54,884 bases of DNA from Pseudomonadota bacterium (GTDB lineage Bacteria > Pseudomonadota > Gammaproteobacteria > Burkholderiales > Burkholderiaceae_C), in assembly GCA_021808445.1 (NCBI GenBank), contig JAKBBP010000010.1:30005-84888 (forward strand), written 5' to 3'. Numbering within the stretch: the first letter of the stretch is position 1; the number at the start of each line of letters is the position of its first letter. The position numbers and the translations under genes are program-made. Shown here piece by piece: positions 29,497 to 39,563 of this stretch. Below the pieces are notes generated by a model, which did no database searches, had not been told where the DNA came from, and worked only from the letters and a program-made list of their open reading frames with translations.

Positions 29497-31557
29497 TCAG
29501 GAAGCCCCTTCGGCCCGCTTGGCTACCAAGGTGAGGATGTCATAGCTGGCCACCAGTTCGTCGTCCTGGTTGCGCACCTCCACGTCCCAGGCCACGACCC
29601 CCTGGCCCCTGCCCTGCGCATCGGTCTTGCGCCGATCGATCTTGCGCTTGCAGGTCAGGCGCGCCTGGATGGTGTCGCCGATGCGCACCGGCTTCACGAA
29701 ACGCAGCGTGTCCAGCCCGTAGTTCGCCAGGACCGGGCCGGGTGCCGGGGACACGAACAATCCGGCCGCTGCCGACAGCACGAAATAGCCGTGGGCGATG
29801 CGCTGCCCGAACGGCGACTGGCGGGCCGCGATGTCATCGAAGTGCATGTAGAAAAAGTCGCCCGACAGGCAGCCGAAGTTCACGAGATCGGCCTCGGTGA
29901 CCGTGCGCCGGTGGGTGAGCAGCGACTCTCCCACGCGCAGCTCCTCGAAGTGCCGACGGAAGGGGTGCACGTCGGTCTCGATGCGCCGGGCTCCGCGCAC
30001 GTACTCGCCCACCACCGCGGACAGCATGGTGGGCGAGCCCTGCACGGCGGCGCGCTGCAGGTAATGGGCCACCGCGCGCATGCCGCCGAGTTCCTCGCCG
30101 CCGCCGGCGCGGCCCGGCCCGCCATGTTTGAGCGAGGGCAGCGGCGAGCCGTGGCCGGTCGACTCCTTGGCCGCCTCCTCGTCGAGCACCAGGATGCGCC
30201 CGTGGTGCACGGCGGCACGGCGCACGGCGCGCGCCGCGACCTGCGGATCCCGCGTGGCCACGCTGGCCACCAGGCTGCCCTGGCCGCGCGCGGCCAGCTC
30301 CAGCGCCTCGTCCAGTTCGTCGTAGGGCATCAGGGTGCTGACGGGCCCGAACACTTCCACATCGTGCACCGCGGCCACCTCGCGCGGGTGCGCGCAGGCC
30401 AGCAGCGTGGGCGCGAAAAACGCTCCCTGCTCGGCCCCCACGCCAGCCCAGGAGGCTTGGGCGCTTCCATCGAACACGGTGTCGCAGCAGGCGCGCAGCC
30501 TGGCCAGCGCCTCGCCGACGTCACGCTGCTGCTCCTTGCTGGCCAGCGGCCCCATCTGCACCTCGGGCAGGCGGGGATCGCCGATGCGCAGCGTGCCAAG
30601 CTTGGCGCCCAGGTTCGCCGCCAGCGCGTCCAGGTGGCGCCGAGGCACCAGGATGCGGCGGATGGCCGTGCACTTCTGGCCGGCCTTGACCCGCATTTCG
30701 CGCACGACCTCGCGCGCGAACAACTCGAACTCGGGGTCACCCGGCTCCACGTCGGGTGCCAGGATGGCGCTGTTGAGGGAATCGGCCTCGGCGTTGAAGG
30801 GCACGCCCCGCTCCAGCAGGCGCGGGTTGGCGCGCAGCCTGGCCGCGGTGGCCGCCGAGCCGGTGAAGGTCACCGCGTCCTGGCCCTGCAGTCGATCCAG
30901 CAGGTCGCCGGTGGAGCCGATCACCAATTGCAGGCAGCCTTCGGGCAGCAGACCCGAGTCCAGCATCAGGCGCACCAGGGTCCAGGTCAGGTAGCTGGTG
31001 GCCGTGGCCGGCTTGGCGATGCAGGGCATGCCGGCCAGGAAGCTGGGGGCGAACTTCTCCAGCAGGCCCCACACGGGGAAGTTGAAGGCGTCGATGTGCA
31101 CCGCCACCCCCTCGCGCGGCACCAGGATGTGACTGCCCGCGAAATGCCCCTGCTTGCCCAGCGGCACCACCGGCCCCTCGTGCACCACGTTGCCCGCGGG
31201 CAACTCCTGGGTGCCCATGCTGGCATAGGCGAACAGGGTGCCGATGCCGCCCTCGATGTCGATCCAGCCGTCGTTACGGGTGGCGCCCGTGTACAGCGAC
31301 CACTCGTACAAGGTCTCCTTGTGCTCGGACAGATGACGCGCCAGGGCCTTGAGCAGCGAGGCCCGTTGCTGGAAGTCCAGGTCGAGCAGCCGCCGCACGC
31401 CGCTGTGGCGCGCATGGTGCAGCGCGGCCTCGAAGTCACCCTGGCCGGCGTGGGTATGGGCGATCACGGCGCCGCTGGCTGCGTCGACCAGGGCTTGTGC
31501 GGCCTCGGTGCCGAACCACTGGCCGGCCAGGTAGCTTTGCAGGATGGGAGCGTTCAT
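29497..31557 (-). CDS. paaZ: PaaZ: oxepin-CoA hydrolase / 3-oxo-5,6-dehydrosuberyl-CoA semialdehyde dehydrogenase
   Basis: 686 residues, close to E. coli PaaZ (681). The N-terminal aldehyde dehydrogenase domain (about 1-510) has the general base Glu257 in FNAEADSLN and nucleophile Cys296 in GQKCTAIRR. The C-terminal MaoC-like hydratase has Asp567 and His572 in CLSGDFFYMHFDD. All four match the E. coli catalytic residues with small offsets. It opens the oxepin ring of phenylacetate-derived CoA thioester and oxidises the aldehyde. It is downstream of paaJ with an 83-base gap. Confidence 0.97.
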   Translation of the reverse strand: MNAPILQSYLAGQWFGTEAAQALVDAASGAVIAHTHAGQGDFEAALHHARHSGVRRLLDLDFQQRASLLKALARHLSEHKETLYEWSLYTGATRNDGWIDIEGGIGTLFAYASMGTQELPAGNVVHEGPVVPLGKQGHFAGSHILVPREGVAVHIDAFNFPVWGLLEKFAPSFLAGMPCIAKPATATSYLTWTLVRLMLDSGLLPEGCLQLVIGSTGDLLDRLQGQDAVTFTGSAATAARLRANPRLLERGVPFNAEADSLNSAILAPDVEPGDPEFELFAREVVREMRVKAGQKCTAIRRILVPRRHLDALAANLGAKLGTLRIGDPRLPEVQMGPLASKEQQRDVGEALARLRACCDTVFDGSAQASWAGVGAEQGAFFAPTLLACAHPREVAAVHDVEVFGPVSTLMPYDELDEALELAARGQGSLVASVATRDPQVAARAVRRAAVHHGRILVLDEEAAKESTGHGSPLPSLKHGGPGRAGGGEELGGMRAVAHYLQRAAVQGSPTMLSAVVGEYVRGARRIETDVHPFRRHFEELRVGESLLTHRRTVTEADLVNFGCLSGDFFYMHFDDIAARQSPFGQRIAHGYFVLSAAAGLFVSPAPGPVLANYGLDTLRFVKPVRIGDTIQARLTCKRKIDRRKTDAQGRGQGVVAWDVEVRNQDDELVASYDILTLVAKRAEGAS

Positions 31558-31640
31558 GCTGGGTTCACCTCAGGCAATGGGGATCTTGTCTCGGCGCCTC
31601 GTCGCGCCACGGCATGGAATCGGGATCTTCAGCGGGATGT

Positions 31641-32851
<1,211 letters not shown>

Positions 32852-32855
<4 letters not shown>

Positions 32856-33523
32856 GTCGGAGTCCTCGTCGTGTCGTTGGATCGGGATTCGCGCCGGCTC
32901 GCCGGCGCCTGGGATGTCGGGGCCGCCGGCAGGCCCATGTCGAGCATGCCGTGCAGGAACAGGTCGGCCACCATGGGCGCGAGCTGCTCGTAGTCGAGTC
33001 CGCGTCCCGGCTTGAACCAGGTGAACAGCCAGTTGATCATGCCGAACAGCAGCATGGCCAGCGGCTTGTCCAGGTCGCGCCCGCCCAGCTCGGGGCGCAG
33101 CGCACGCATGGCCTGCGCGAAACGGGTCACGACCTCGCGTTCCACGTCGAGGATGCGCTGGCGGTCCTCCTGCGCCAGGAAGCGCACGTCCTCGGTGAGC
33201 ACGCGGTGCGCGTCCTGCGCGCTGGCGTACTCGCGCACGAAGCGCTGGATGAGCAGCGCAAGCAACTCCGGGGCTTCGACGCATTCGGCCTGCGCGCGCA
33301 TCACCACCTCGAGCAGCTGGCGCACGTGGGTCTCGGCGATGTGCGCGGCCAGCGCGTACTTGTCGCGGAAATAGTGGTAAAGCGCGGCCTTGGACAGGCC
33401 GCAGGCCTCGGCGACCTGGTTCATCGAGGTCGCCATGAAGCCCTGCTGCGCGAACAGGCGCGCCGCCTGGCTCAGGATCAGCGCGCGCTGCTCGTCGTAC
33501 TGGGGAGCTCGTCCTCGGGCCAT
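32852..33523 (-). CDS. paaR: TetR-family repressor of the paa genes (PaaR-like)
   Basis: 223 residues. The N-terminal helix-turn-helix (about 28-52, [19 protein letters not shown]) is a TetR domain; the rest is an all-helical ligand domain. Embedded between paaK and paaJ, it fits PaaR, which in Burkholderiales represses paa genes until phenylacetyl-CoA binds. The near-palindrome between paaG and paaY resembles the operators described for such regulators. It is coupled to paaJ by a four-base overlap. The ligand is inferred from context. Confidence 0.88.
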
Positions 33524-33544
33524 CGGGTGTCTCGGCTGGGGCCT

Positions 33545-34870
33545 TCAGGCACTGCGCGGGCGATGGTCGAACACCCGCCGCGCCTTGCCGGTGAGGGTGC
33601 GCTCGATGGAATCCGGAGGCAACACGACCACGCGGGTGCTGATGCCCACCAGGGTCTTGATGCGGTGCGCCACCCAATGGGCGATCTGCTCGCGCTGCGC
33701 CTCGCTGATCTGCGCGTGCTCGGGCTGCACCTCGCAATGCACTTCCACCTTGTCCAGGTGGCCGTCGCGGCTGAGATGGATCTGGTACTGCCCGGACAGC
33801 ATCTCGTGCTGCAGGACGATTTCCTCCACCTGCGTGGGGAACATGTTCACCCCCCGCACGATCAGCATGTCGTCGCTGCGTCCGACGATCTTGCCCATGC
33901 GCCGGAAGGCGCGCGCCGTGGGCGGCAGCAGGCGCGTGAGGTCGCGCGTGCGGTAGCGCACGATGGGCATGGCCTGCTTGCTCAGCGAGGTGAACACCAG
34001 CTCGCCGTCGCTGCCCTCTGGCAGCACCTCGCCGGTGACGGGGTCGATGATCTCCGGGTAGAAGTGATCCTCCCAGATCACCGGGCCATCCTGGGTCTCC
34101 ACGCATTCGCTGGCCACTCCGGGGCCCATGACCTCGCTGAGCCCGTAGATGTCCACGGCGCGGATGCCGGCCTTGTGCTCGATCTCCGACCGCATGGCCT
34201 CGGTCCACGGCTCGGCGCCGAAGATGCCCACGCGCAGCGAGCTCTCGCGCGCGTCCAGCCCCTGGCGGGCGAACTCCTCGATGATCACCTGCATGTAGCT
34301 GGGCGTGACCATGATGATGTCGGGGCGGAAATCGCGGATCAGCTGCACCTGCTTCTCGGTCTGCCCCCCCGACATGGGTACGACGGTGCAACCCAGGCGC
34401 TCGGCGCCATAGTGCGCTCCCAGCCCCCCCGTGAACAGGCCGTAGCCGTAGGCGATGTGCACCATGTCCCCCGCCTTGCCACCGGCGGCGCGGATGGAAC
34501 GGGCCACGAGTCCGGCCCAGGTGTCGATGTCCGCGCGGGTGTAGCCCACCACCGTGGGCTTGCCCGTGGTGCCCGAGGACGCATGCACCCGCACCACCTG
34601 CTCGCGGGGCACCGCGAACATGCCGAAGGGGTAGTTTTCGCGCAGGTCGGCCTTGCCGGTGAAGGGGAAGCGGGCAAGATCTTCCAGGCTTTTCAGATCC
34701 TGCGGGTGCACTCCCCTGGCATCGAACGCCCGCCGGTAATGCGCCACGTTGTCGTAGGCGTGCTGCAGAGTCCAGCGCAGACGCTGCAACTGCAGCGCCG
34801 AGATCTCGTCGCGACTGGCGGTCTCGATGGCTTCGAGCGCGGCGCCACCGGCGCCTCGGGCCTGGGTCAT
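33545..34870 (-). CDS. paaK: Phenylacetate-CoA ligase
   Basis: 441 residues, the family length. It activates phenylacetate with ATP and CoA, the first step of the pathway. The P-loop SSGTTGKPT lies at 98-106. [22 protein letters not shown] and [14 protein letters not shown] (adenylate-binding) follow. RYRTRDLTR and the C-terminal TLTGKARRV with Lys429 are present. GAGGAG sits properly upstream of the ATG. It lies 24 bases after paaI and 21 before paaR. Confidence 0.97.
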   Translation of the reverse strand: MTQARGAGGAALEAIETASRDEISALQLQRLRWTLQHAYDNVAHYRRAFDARGVHPQDLKSLEDLARFPFTGKADLRENYPFGMFAVPREQVVRVHASSGTTGKPTVVGYTRADIDTWAGLVARSIRAAGGKAGDMVHIAYGYGLFTGGLGAHYGAERLGCTVVPMSGGQTEKQVQLIRDFRPDIIMVTPSYMQVIIEEFARQGLDARESSLRVGIFGAEPWTEAMRSEIEHKAGIRAVDIYGLSEVMGPGVASECVETQDGPVIWEDHFYPEIIDPVTGEVLPEGSDGELVFTSLSKQAMPIVRYRTRDLTRLLPPTARAFRRMGKIVGRSDDMLIVRGVNMFPTQVEEIVLQHEMLSGQYQIHLSRDGHLDKVEVHCEVQPEHAQISEAQREQIAHWVAHRIKTLVGISTRVVVLPPDSIERTLTGKARRVFDHRPRSA

Positions 34871-34894
34871 GGGGGTCTCCTCGTTCTTGGTGGG

Positions 34895-35371
34895 TCAGGA
34901 CGGCCTTGCCGGTTGCTCGCTGGCGAACACCTGGCGCCCCTTCAGGCGATGCGAGCGCCCGCGCATGAGCGCCACCGTGTGGCCGTGCTGGTTGCGCACC
35001 ACCACGTCGTAGACCCCGGTGCGCGCCTGCTGGGTGCGCTGCTCGCACAGGGCGCTGAGCTCATCGCCCTCGTGCGCCGGGGCCACGAAATCCACACTGA
35101 TCCCGGCAGCCACCGTGACGTGGTTGGCCGAGTTGCAGGCGTAGGCGAAGGCCGTGTCGGCCAGCGTGGAGATCAGGCCGCCATGGCAGATGCCGAAGCC
35201 ATTGAGCATGTCGCGGCGCACGCGCATGCGCGCCAGCGCCCGACCCGCCGCAACCTCGGCGATGTCGATGCCCAGCGCGCGCGACGCATGGTCGTCGACC
35301 AGCATGGTCTCGCGCACGCGCAGCGCCACGCGCAGCGCGTCGGCGTCATCGGGATGTTCGGATGCGGACAA
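34895..35371 (-). CDS. paaI: Hydroxyphenylacetyl-CoA thioesterase PaaI
   Basis: 158 residues from a TTG start. A hotdog-fold thioesterase that releases CoA from dead-end ring-hydroxylated or open-chain intermediates of the phenylacetate route. [19 protein letters not shown] (61-79) contains the conserved His-Gly-Gly and the active-site Asp72 (Asp61 in E. coli). The start is inferred: TTG preceded by AGGAG gives [13 protein letters not shown]; no ATG lies nearby and the frame is open without support upstream. Between paaG and paaK in the same direction. Confidence 0.93.
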   Translation of the reverse strand: MSASEHPDDADALRVALRVRETMLVDDHASRALGIDIAEVAAGRALARMRVRRDMLNGFGICHGGLISTLADTAFAYACNSANHVTVAAGISVDFVAPAHEGDELSALCEQRTQQARTGVYDVVVRNQHGHTVALMRGRSHRLKGRQVFASEQPARPS

Positions 35372-35463
35372 TTCGAGGCTCCTGGGGGCGGCTGTGGGAA
35401 TGCGGTCTGCGGTCGTTCGCGCGGGGCATCCGGGTCGGAAGACCCCGGCGCGGGCGCGCGCAC

Positions 35464-36264
35464 TCAACGATCGGTGAATCGAGGGCTGCGCTTTTGTGCG
35501 AAGGCCGCCACGCCCTCGGCGTAGTCGGCCGCGAAACCCAGGTCGCGCTGCGCCTTGGCCTCGGCCTCCAGCGCCTGCTCGAGCTCGCAGGCCGCGCCGG
35601 CATCGATCAGCGCCCGGGTGCGGACCAGCGCGCGCGAGGGCTGCGCGGCCAGGCGGGCGGCCAGCGACGCGACTTCGGACTCGAAGCCTTCGTCGTCCAC
35701 GCATTTCCAGATCAGGCCCCAGGCCTCGGCCTGCGCGGCCGGCAGCTTGTCGCCCAGCAGGGCCAGTCCCAGCGCGCGCGCGCGGCCCACCAGGCGCCCA
35801 AGCAGCCAGGTGCTGCCGCTGTCGGGAATCAGCGCGATGCCGGCGAAGGCCTGCACGAAGGACGCGCTGCGGCGTGCCAGCACCACGTCGCACATCAGGG
35901 CCAGCGCCGCACCGGCTCCCGCGGCCACGCCACCCACGGCCGCCATCGTCGGCACCGGCATGGAGCGCAGGCGAAGCACCAGCGGACGGTAGCGCGACAG
36001 CACCACGTCTCCCAGGTCCTTGGGCGCGCCGCCCGGCGCCACCGCGGGATCGCGCAGGTCCTGTCCGGCGCAAAAGGCCCGCCCGGCTCCAGCCAGCACC
36101 ACGCAACGCACCCGCTCATCCGTGGCGGCGGCGTCGAGTTCACGCAGCAAGGCCTCGCACAAGGCGCCGTCCAGCGCGTTCATCGCCTGCGGGCGGTTCA
36201 GGCGCAGCGTCAGCACGCCGCCTTCACGCTCGCAAAGCAGCACGGGAAGCTCGGAAACAGTCAT
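35464..36264 (-). CDS. paaG: Ring-1,2-epoxyphenylacetyl-CoA isomerase PaaG
   Basis: 266 residues, a crotonase-fold enzyme. It converts the ring epoxide to oxepin-CoA and also isomerises later double bonds. RLNRPQAMNALD (near 22-33), LAGAGRAFCAGQDLRD and SMPVPTMAAVGGVAAGAGAALALMCDVVLA are crotonase signatures. IALIPDSGSTWLLGRLVGRARA contains the catalytic-loop Asp typical of PaaG. It is the first gene of the minus-strand paa block and lies beside the shared operator. No strong ribosome site precedes its ATG. Confidence 0.92.
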   Translation of the reverse strand: MTVSELPVLLCEREGGVLTLRLNRPQAMNALDGALCEALLRELDAAATDERVRCVVLAGAGRAFCAGQDLRDPAVAPGGAPKDLGDVVLSRYRPLVLRLRSMPVPTMAAVGGVAAGAGAALALMCDVVLARRSASFVQAFAGIALIPDSGSTWLLGRLVGRARALGLALLGDKLPAAQAEAWGLIWKCVDDEGFESEVASLAARLAAQPSRALVRTRALIDAGAACELEQALEAEAKAQRDLGFAADYAEGVAAFAQKRSPRFTDR

Positions 36265-36390
36265 CGGGCACCATCGTTGAAGGGGCGGACGCGGCGCAGG
36301 CCGGGTCCGCCCGGGAATCCGGATCCGGATCCGGCGCGGGAGCCAGGCAGCCCTCGTGAAAGCGTGGGCTGGACCTGCGATGTTGGCCGC

Positions 36391-36418
36391 AATATTGACC
36401 AACCGGTCGGTCAATATT
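36391..36418. promoter_or_regulatory. Palindromic operator between paaG and paaY (PaaR-type)
   Basis: A 28-base palindrome with arms AATATTGACC and GGTCAATATT around an ACCGGT core; only one base pair (36401/36408) is mismatched. It contains ACC-N8-GGT spacing typical of TetR sites, and TTGACC, a 5/6 match to a -35 element, on both strands. It lies 127 bases upstream of paaG and 78 upstream of paaY, so one repressor could control both directions. Confidence 0.85.
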
Positions 36419-36495
36419 AGGCTCGAAGCTTTGCCCGCGGCAAGTGCCCTGCCTTTGCGCAGGCATCCCGGAAAACCCTGAATCGAGGCCTGCCC

Positions 36496-37116
36496 ATGCC
36501 CTGCTATTCGATCGACGGCGTCGTCCCTGTGGTGGACCCCAGCGCCTACGTGCACCCCAGCGCCGTGCTCATCGGCGACGTGGTCGTGGGCCCCCGCTGC
36601 TACGTCGGGCCCTGTGCCAGCCTGCGCGGTGACTTCGGACGCATCGTGCTGCACGAAGGCAGCAATGTGCAGGACTCCTGCGTGATGCACGGCTTCCCCG
36701 GGCATGACACCGTGGTGCACGCGGACGGCCACATCGGCCATGGCGCGGTGCTGCACAGTTGCATCGTGCACCGGGGCGCACTGGTGGGCATGAACGCCGT
36801 GGTCATGGACGACGCCGAGGTCGGCGAGTTCTCCATCGTCGCAGCCTGCGCCTTCGTGCCGGCGGCCATGGTGATCCCCCCACGCAGCCTGGTGGCGGGC
36901 ATGCCCGCGAAAATCAGGCGAGCCCTCAGCGAAGCCGAAATCGCCTGGAAGGCCGAGGGCACGCGCACCTACCAGGAGCTCGCCGTGCGCAGCCTGCAAG
37001 GCCTGCGCGAGGTCGAACCGCTGCGCGCCGAGCCGGCGCAGCGCGCCAGGCTGAACGCGCCCAGCGTCGAGCCGCTGGTGGCGCTGCGCTCCAGGAATCC
37101 GGGCACCGACGCCTGA
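36496..37116 (+). CDS. paaY: Gamma-carbonic-anhydrase-like thioesterase PaaY
   Basis: 206 residues. Left-handed beta-helix hexapeptide repeats (about 10-150) with metal-ligand histidines in [14 protein letters not shown] and HIGHGAV. This is the PaaY/CaiE subgroup. PaaY is a thioesterase that removes inhibitory products of the phenylacetate route and protects the epoxidase. It is divergent from paaG and shares the operator. A general gamma-carbonic anhydrase is the alternative, but the location and the length with a C-terminal helix favour PaaY. Confidence 0.9.
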   Translation: MPCYSIDGVVPVVDPSAYVHPSAVLIGDVVVGPRCYVGPCASLRGDFGRIVLHEGSNVQDSCVMHGFPGHDTVVHADGHIGHGAVLHSCIVHRGALVGMNAVVMDDAEVGEFSIVAACAFVPAAMVIPPRSLVAGMPAKIRRALSEAEIAWKAEGTRTYQELAVRSLQGLREVEPLRAEPAQRARLNAPSVEPLVALRSRNPGTDA

Positions 37117-37147
37117 TCGGCCCCGTGCACGCGGGCGCCGTGGAGCC

Positions 37148-37696
37148 TCAGGGGGCGGGCGCAGCCAGGGCCATCTCGATGTCCGCGCGCAGCGCGTCGG
37201 GCTGGGCCTGGGGCGCGTAGCGCCGGATCACCTGGCCGTCGCGCCCGACCAGGAACTTGGTGAAATTCCACTTGATGGCCTCGGTGCCGAGCACCCCGCT
37301 GGCCTGCTCCTTGAGCCAGCGCCACAGCGCATGGGCATGCGCTCCGTTGACCTCGATCTTGTCGAACAGCGGGAACTCCACGCCGTAGTTGGTCTCGCAG
37401 AAGGCGGCGATCTGCGCGGGGCTTCCCGGCTCCTGCGCGCCGAACTGATTGCAGGGAAAACCGAGCACCGCGAAGCCCCGCGGACGATAGGCGTGGTACA
37501 GGGCCTGCAGCCCCGCGTATTGCGGGGTGAAGCCGCAGGCGCTGGCGGTATTGACCAGCAGCAGGACCTGTCCGCGCCACTCGGCCAGCGAACGCTCGCG
37601 CCCCTCGATGTCGCGGGCACGGAACGCGAAGACGCTGGCGGCATGCTCCGGATCCGCCGCGGCGGCATCTCCGGAGCCCGGAATCGAGGTGCTCAT
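37148..37696 (-). CDS. Glutathione peroxidase family protein
   Basis: 182 residues. It reduces peroxides with a thiol donor, probably thioredoxin or glutathione. Peroxidatic Cys54 lies in NTASACGFTPQYAGL, Cys82 in GFPCNQFGAQEPG (the segment with the catalytic Gln84), and the active-site Trp/Asn in KWNFTKFLVG. It is the cysteine, not selenocysteine, form. The N-terminal 20 residues are extra. Its ATG overlaps the stop of the EamA gene. No signal peptide, so cytoplasmic. Confidence 0.94.
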   Translation of the reverse strand: MSTSIPGSGDAAAADPEHAASVFAFRARDIEGRERSLAEWRGQVLLLVNTASACGFTPQYAGLQALYHAYRPRGFAVLGFPCNQFGAQEPGSPAQIAAFCETNYGVEFPLFDKIEVNGAHAHALWRWLKEQASGVLGTEAIKWNFTKFLVGRDGQVIRRYAPQAQPDALRADIEMALAAPAP

Positions 37697-38718
37697 CGTG
37701 GGCTCCCAGGGGCCGCTGGTGTGCGACCCGGCAGCCTGTCATTGTGCCTCGCGTCGGGCTCCTCGTCATGCGCGGTGCCGCGGGGCGCTCCCGCGGCCTC
37801 GGCCAGCGCACCCAGCAAGGCCCCGGCGGCAATCAGGCCTCCCCCGATCCACGTACGCGGGCCGAGGTGTCCGGCGCCGAGCCAGGCGGAACTGAGGCTG
37901 GCGAACACGATCTCCAGCATCATGACCACGGCCGTCAGGGCGGCCGGAAGGTGCGCGGCACCGTACTGCAGCCCGTAACTGCCGGCCACCATCGCCAGGC
38001 CCAGCAGCAGCACCGGAACCGCCCAGTCGGCGTGCGGGGGCGGCAGCGGCGAAGCAAGGCCCAGCGCCTGCAGCAGCAGCGCCAGCAGCGCCCCGCAGAT
38101 CAGGCCTCCGGCGAACATGGCCAGCATGCGTGCCGATGCCGGGGCCTGCGCACCGCGCCGAAGCATCACGTTGTCCAGGGCGAAGAAGGCCCCGCCGGCC
38201 AGGCCCAGCCAGTCGGCCGCGCTGCGAGGCAGCGGCAGGCCGCCTCCCGCGGGCCACAGCACGATCAGCGCTCCGCCCAGGGCCAGCAGCAGGCGCATCC
38301 AGCCAGATGCCCCGATTCGCTCGGCAAGCAGCCAGCGAGCCAGCAGCGTGGCCCACACCGGCATCAGGTAGAACAGCAGCACCACGCGCACCACGTCACC
38401 GCTGGCCACGCCGAGGTTGAAACAGGCATTGGCCCCGCCGGCCGCCAGGGCCACGAGCAGCAGGTCGCGGCTGCGCAGCCACTGGCCCAGCGCCGCCGGC
38501 CGCAGCAGCAGCACCAGCGCGGCACCCGGCACATAGATCAGCGCGGTGGTCCACAAGGGCTGCACGCCCAGCGCCTGCGCATGGCGCACCGGCCACCACG
38601 ACAGGCCCCAGACCAGCGCGCTCAGCCCCAGGCCGCCCACGGAAAGCCAGGCCACGCGGGCACCGGAGGCCGATGCCGCCGAAGCCAGCGAAGCGACCGA
38701 AGCGGCCCGCCGGGTCAT
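37693..38718 (-). CDS. EamA-family (DMT superfamily) permease
   Basis: 341 residues with about ten hydrophobic helices in two EamA repeats. The first contains ALVWGLSWWPVRHAQALGV and RVVLLFYLMPVWATLLARWLLAERI; the second FFALDNVMLRRGA and VMMLEIVFASLSSAWLGAGHLGPRTWIGGGLIAAGALL. Such carriers export amino acids, metabolites or purines; the substrate here is unknown. It overlaps the TlpA gene upstream and the peroxidase gene downstream by four bases each (ATGA), so the three are translated as a unit. Confidence 0.9.
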   Translation of the reverse strand: MTRRAASVASLASAASASGARVAWLSVGGLGLSALVWGLSWWPVRHAQALGVQPLWTTALIYVPGAALVLLLRPAALGQWLRSRDLLLVALAAGGANACFNLGVASGDVVRVVLLFYLMPVWATLLARWLLAERIGASGWMRLLLALGGALIVLWPAGGGLPLPRSAADWLGLAGGAFFALDNVMLRRGAQAPASARMLAMFAGGLICGALLALLLQALGLASPLPPPHADWAVPVLLLGLAMVAGSYGLQYGAAHLPAALTAVVMMLEIVFASLSSAWLGAGHLGPRTWIGGGLIAAGALLGALAEAAGAPRGTAHDEEPDARHNDRLPGRTPAAPGSPR

Positions 38719-39530
38719 CGCGCCGCCTCGCGCAAGCCCTGGATGCCCTGGCGCAGCGTGGCCGCGGACATCTCGCCCACGTACATGCGCTGCAGGCTTC
38801 CATCAGCCCGGATGAACAGGGTGGTGGGGTAGCCGGGCACCTCGTAATGGGCGGCCAGCGAGCGCCCCGGATCGAGCAGCACCTCGGGCGCGCCGGCATG
38901 CCCCAGCGAGCGCAGCAGGGCCTCCACCGCCGCCTCGGGGTCTCCCTGGTCCGCCAGCACGATGCGCGCGCCCGGCTGCGCCGCGGCCTGGGACAGCAAC
39001 ATCGGCAGTTCGCGCCGGCAGGGTGGGCACCAGGTCGCCCAGAGGTTGATCACCAGCGGCTGGCCGCGCAGGCTCTGAAGGCTCAGCACACGCCCCTGCA
39101 GGTCCCGCAGGCTGAGCTGCGGCAGCAGGCGTGGTGCCGGCTGCAGGGCGGCCAGCAGCGCCTGGCCTCCCAGCACCACCAGGGCCGCGGCGGCCAGGCC
39201 ACCGGCCAGCGCACGGCGCAGCGGCGCCCGCCACAAGCCCCAGCCCAGCAGCACCAGCGCGGCGGCCGGCCAGCCCGCCCAGGGGTCGAAGCCCAGGTCG
39301 CGCAGGTCCAGCACCGCGCCCAGCGTGGGGTATTGGGAACGCCAGCGCAGCACGAAGGCCGCGCGCGCCACCAGCAATCCGGCGAGCGCGGCCGCCAGCA
39401 GCGCCGGCCCGGGGCGCGCCCGGGCGTCGCCGGCCAGGCGCCTGGCCACGCCTTCGGCGATCCAGAATCCGAGCAGCAGCAACAGCGGAGCGGTCGGCAG
39501 CAGCAAGGGCCCGAGACGCAGGGGCATCAT
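38715..39530 (-). CDS. Membrane-anchored TlpA-like thioredoxin
   Basis: 271 residues. Four hydrophobic helices (about 8-28, 43-60, 86-100, 106-128) precede a thioredoxin domain of the TlpA/ResA type with WCPPC at 167-171. The cis-proline is in VPGYPTTLFIRADG. The active site should face the periplasm and reduce disulfides, for example in cytochrome c or copper-site maturation. The membrane part begins GPLLLPTAPLLLLLGF, resembling the start of prolipoprotein diacylglyceryl transferase, but it lacks that enzyme's catalytic region. First gene of the three-gene coupled run. Confidence 0.88.
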   Translation of the reverse strand: MMPLRLGPLLLPTAPLLLLLGFWIAEGVARRLAGDARARPGPALLAAALAGLLVARAAFVLRWRSQYPTLGAVLDLRDLGFDPWAGWPAAALVLLGWGLWRAPLRRALAGGLAAAALVVLGGQALLAALQPAPRLLPQLSLRDLQGRVLSLQSLRGQPLVINLWATWCPPCRRELPMLLSQAAAQPGARIVLADQGDPEAAVEALLRSLGHAGAPEVLLDPGRSLAAHYEVPGYPTTLFIRADGSLQRMYVGEMSAATLRQGIQGLREAAR

Positions 39531-39563
39531 GAATGGAGACTCCCGGCAGCAGGCATCGGCCGA

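Noticed and set aside
36055-36070. Another copy of the GTCCTGTCC motif
   Set aside because: It lies inside paaG coding sequence and matches only nine bases; likely chance.
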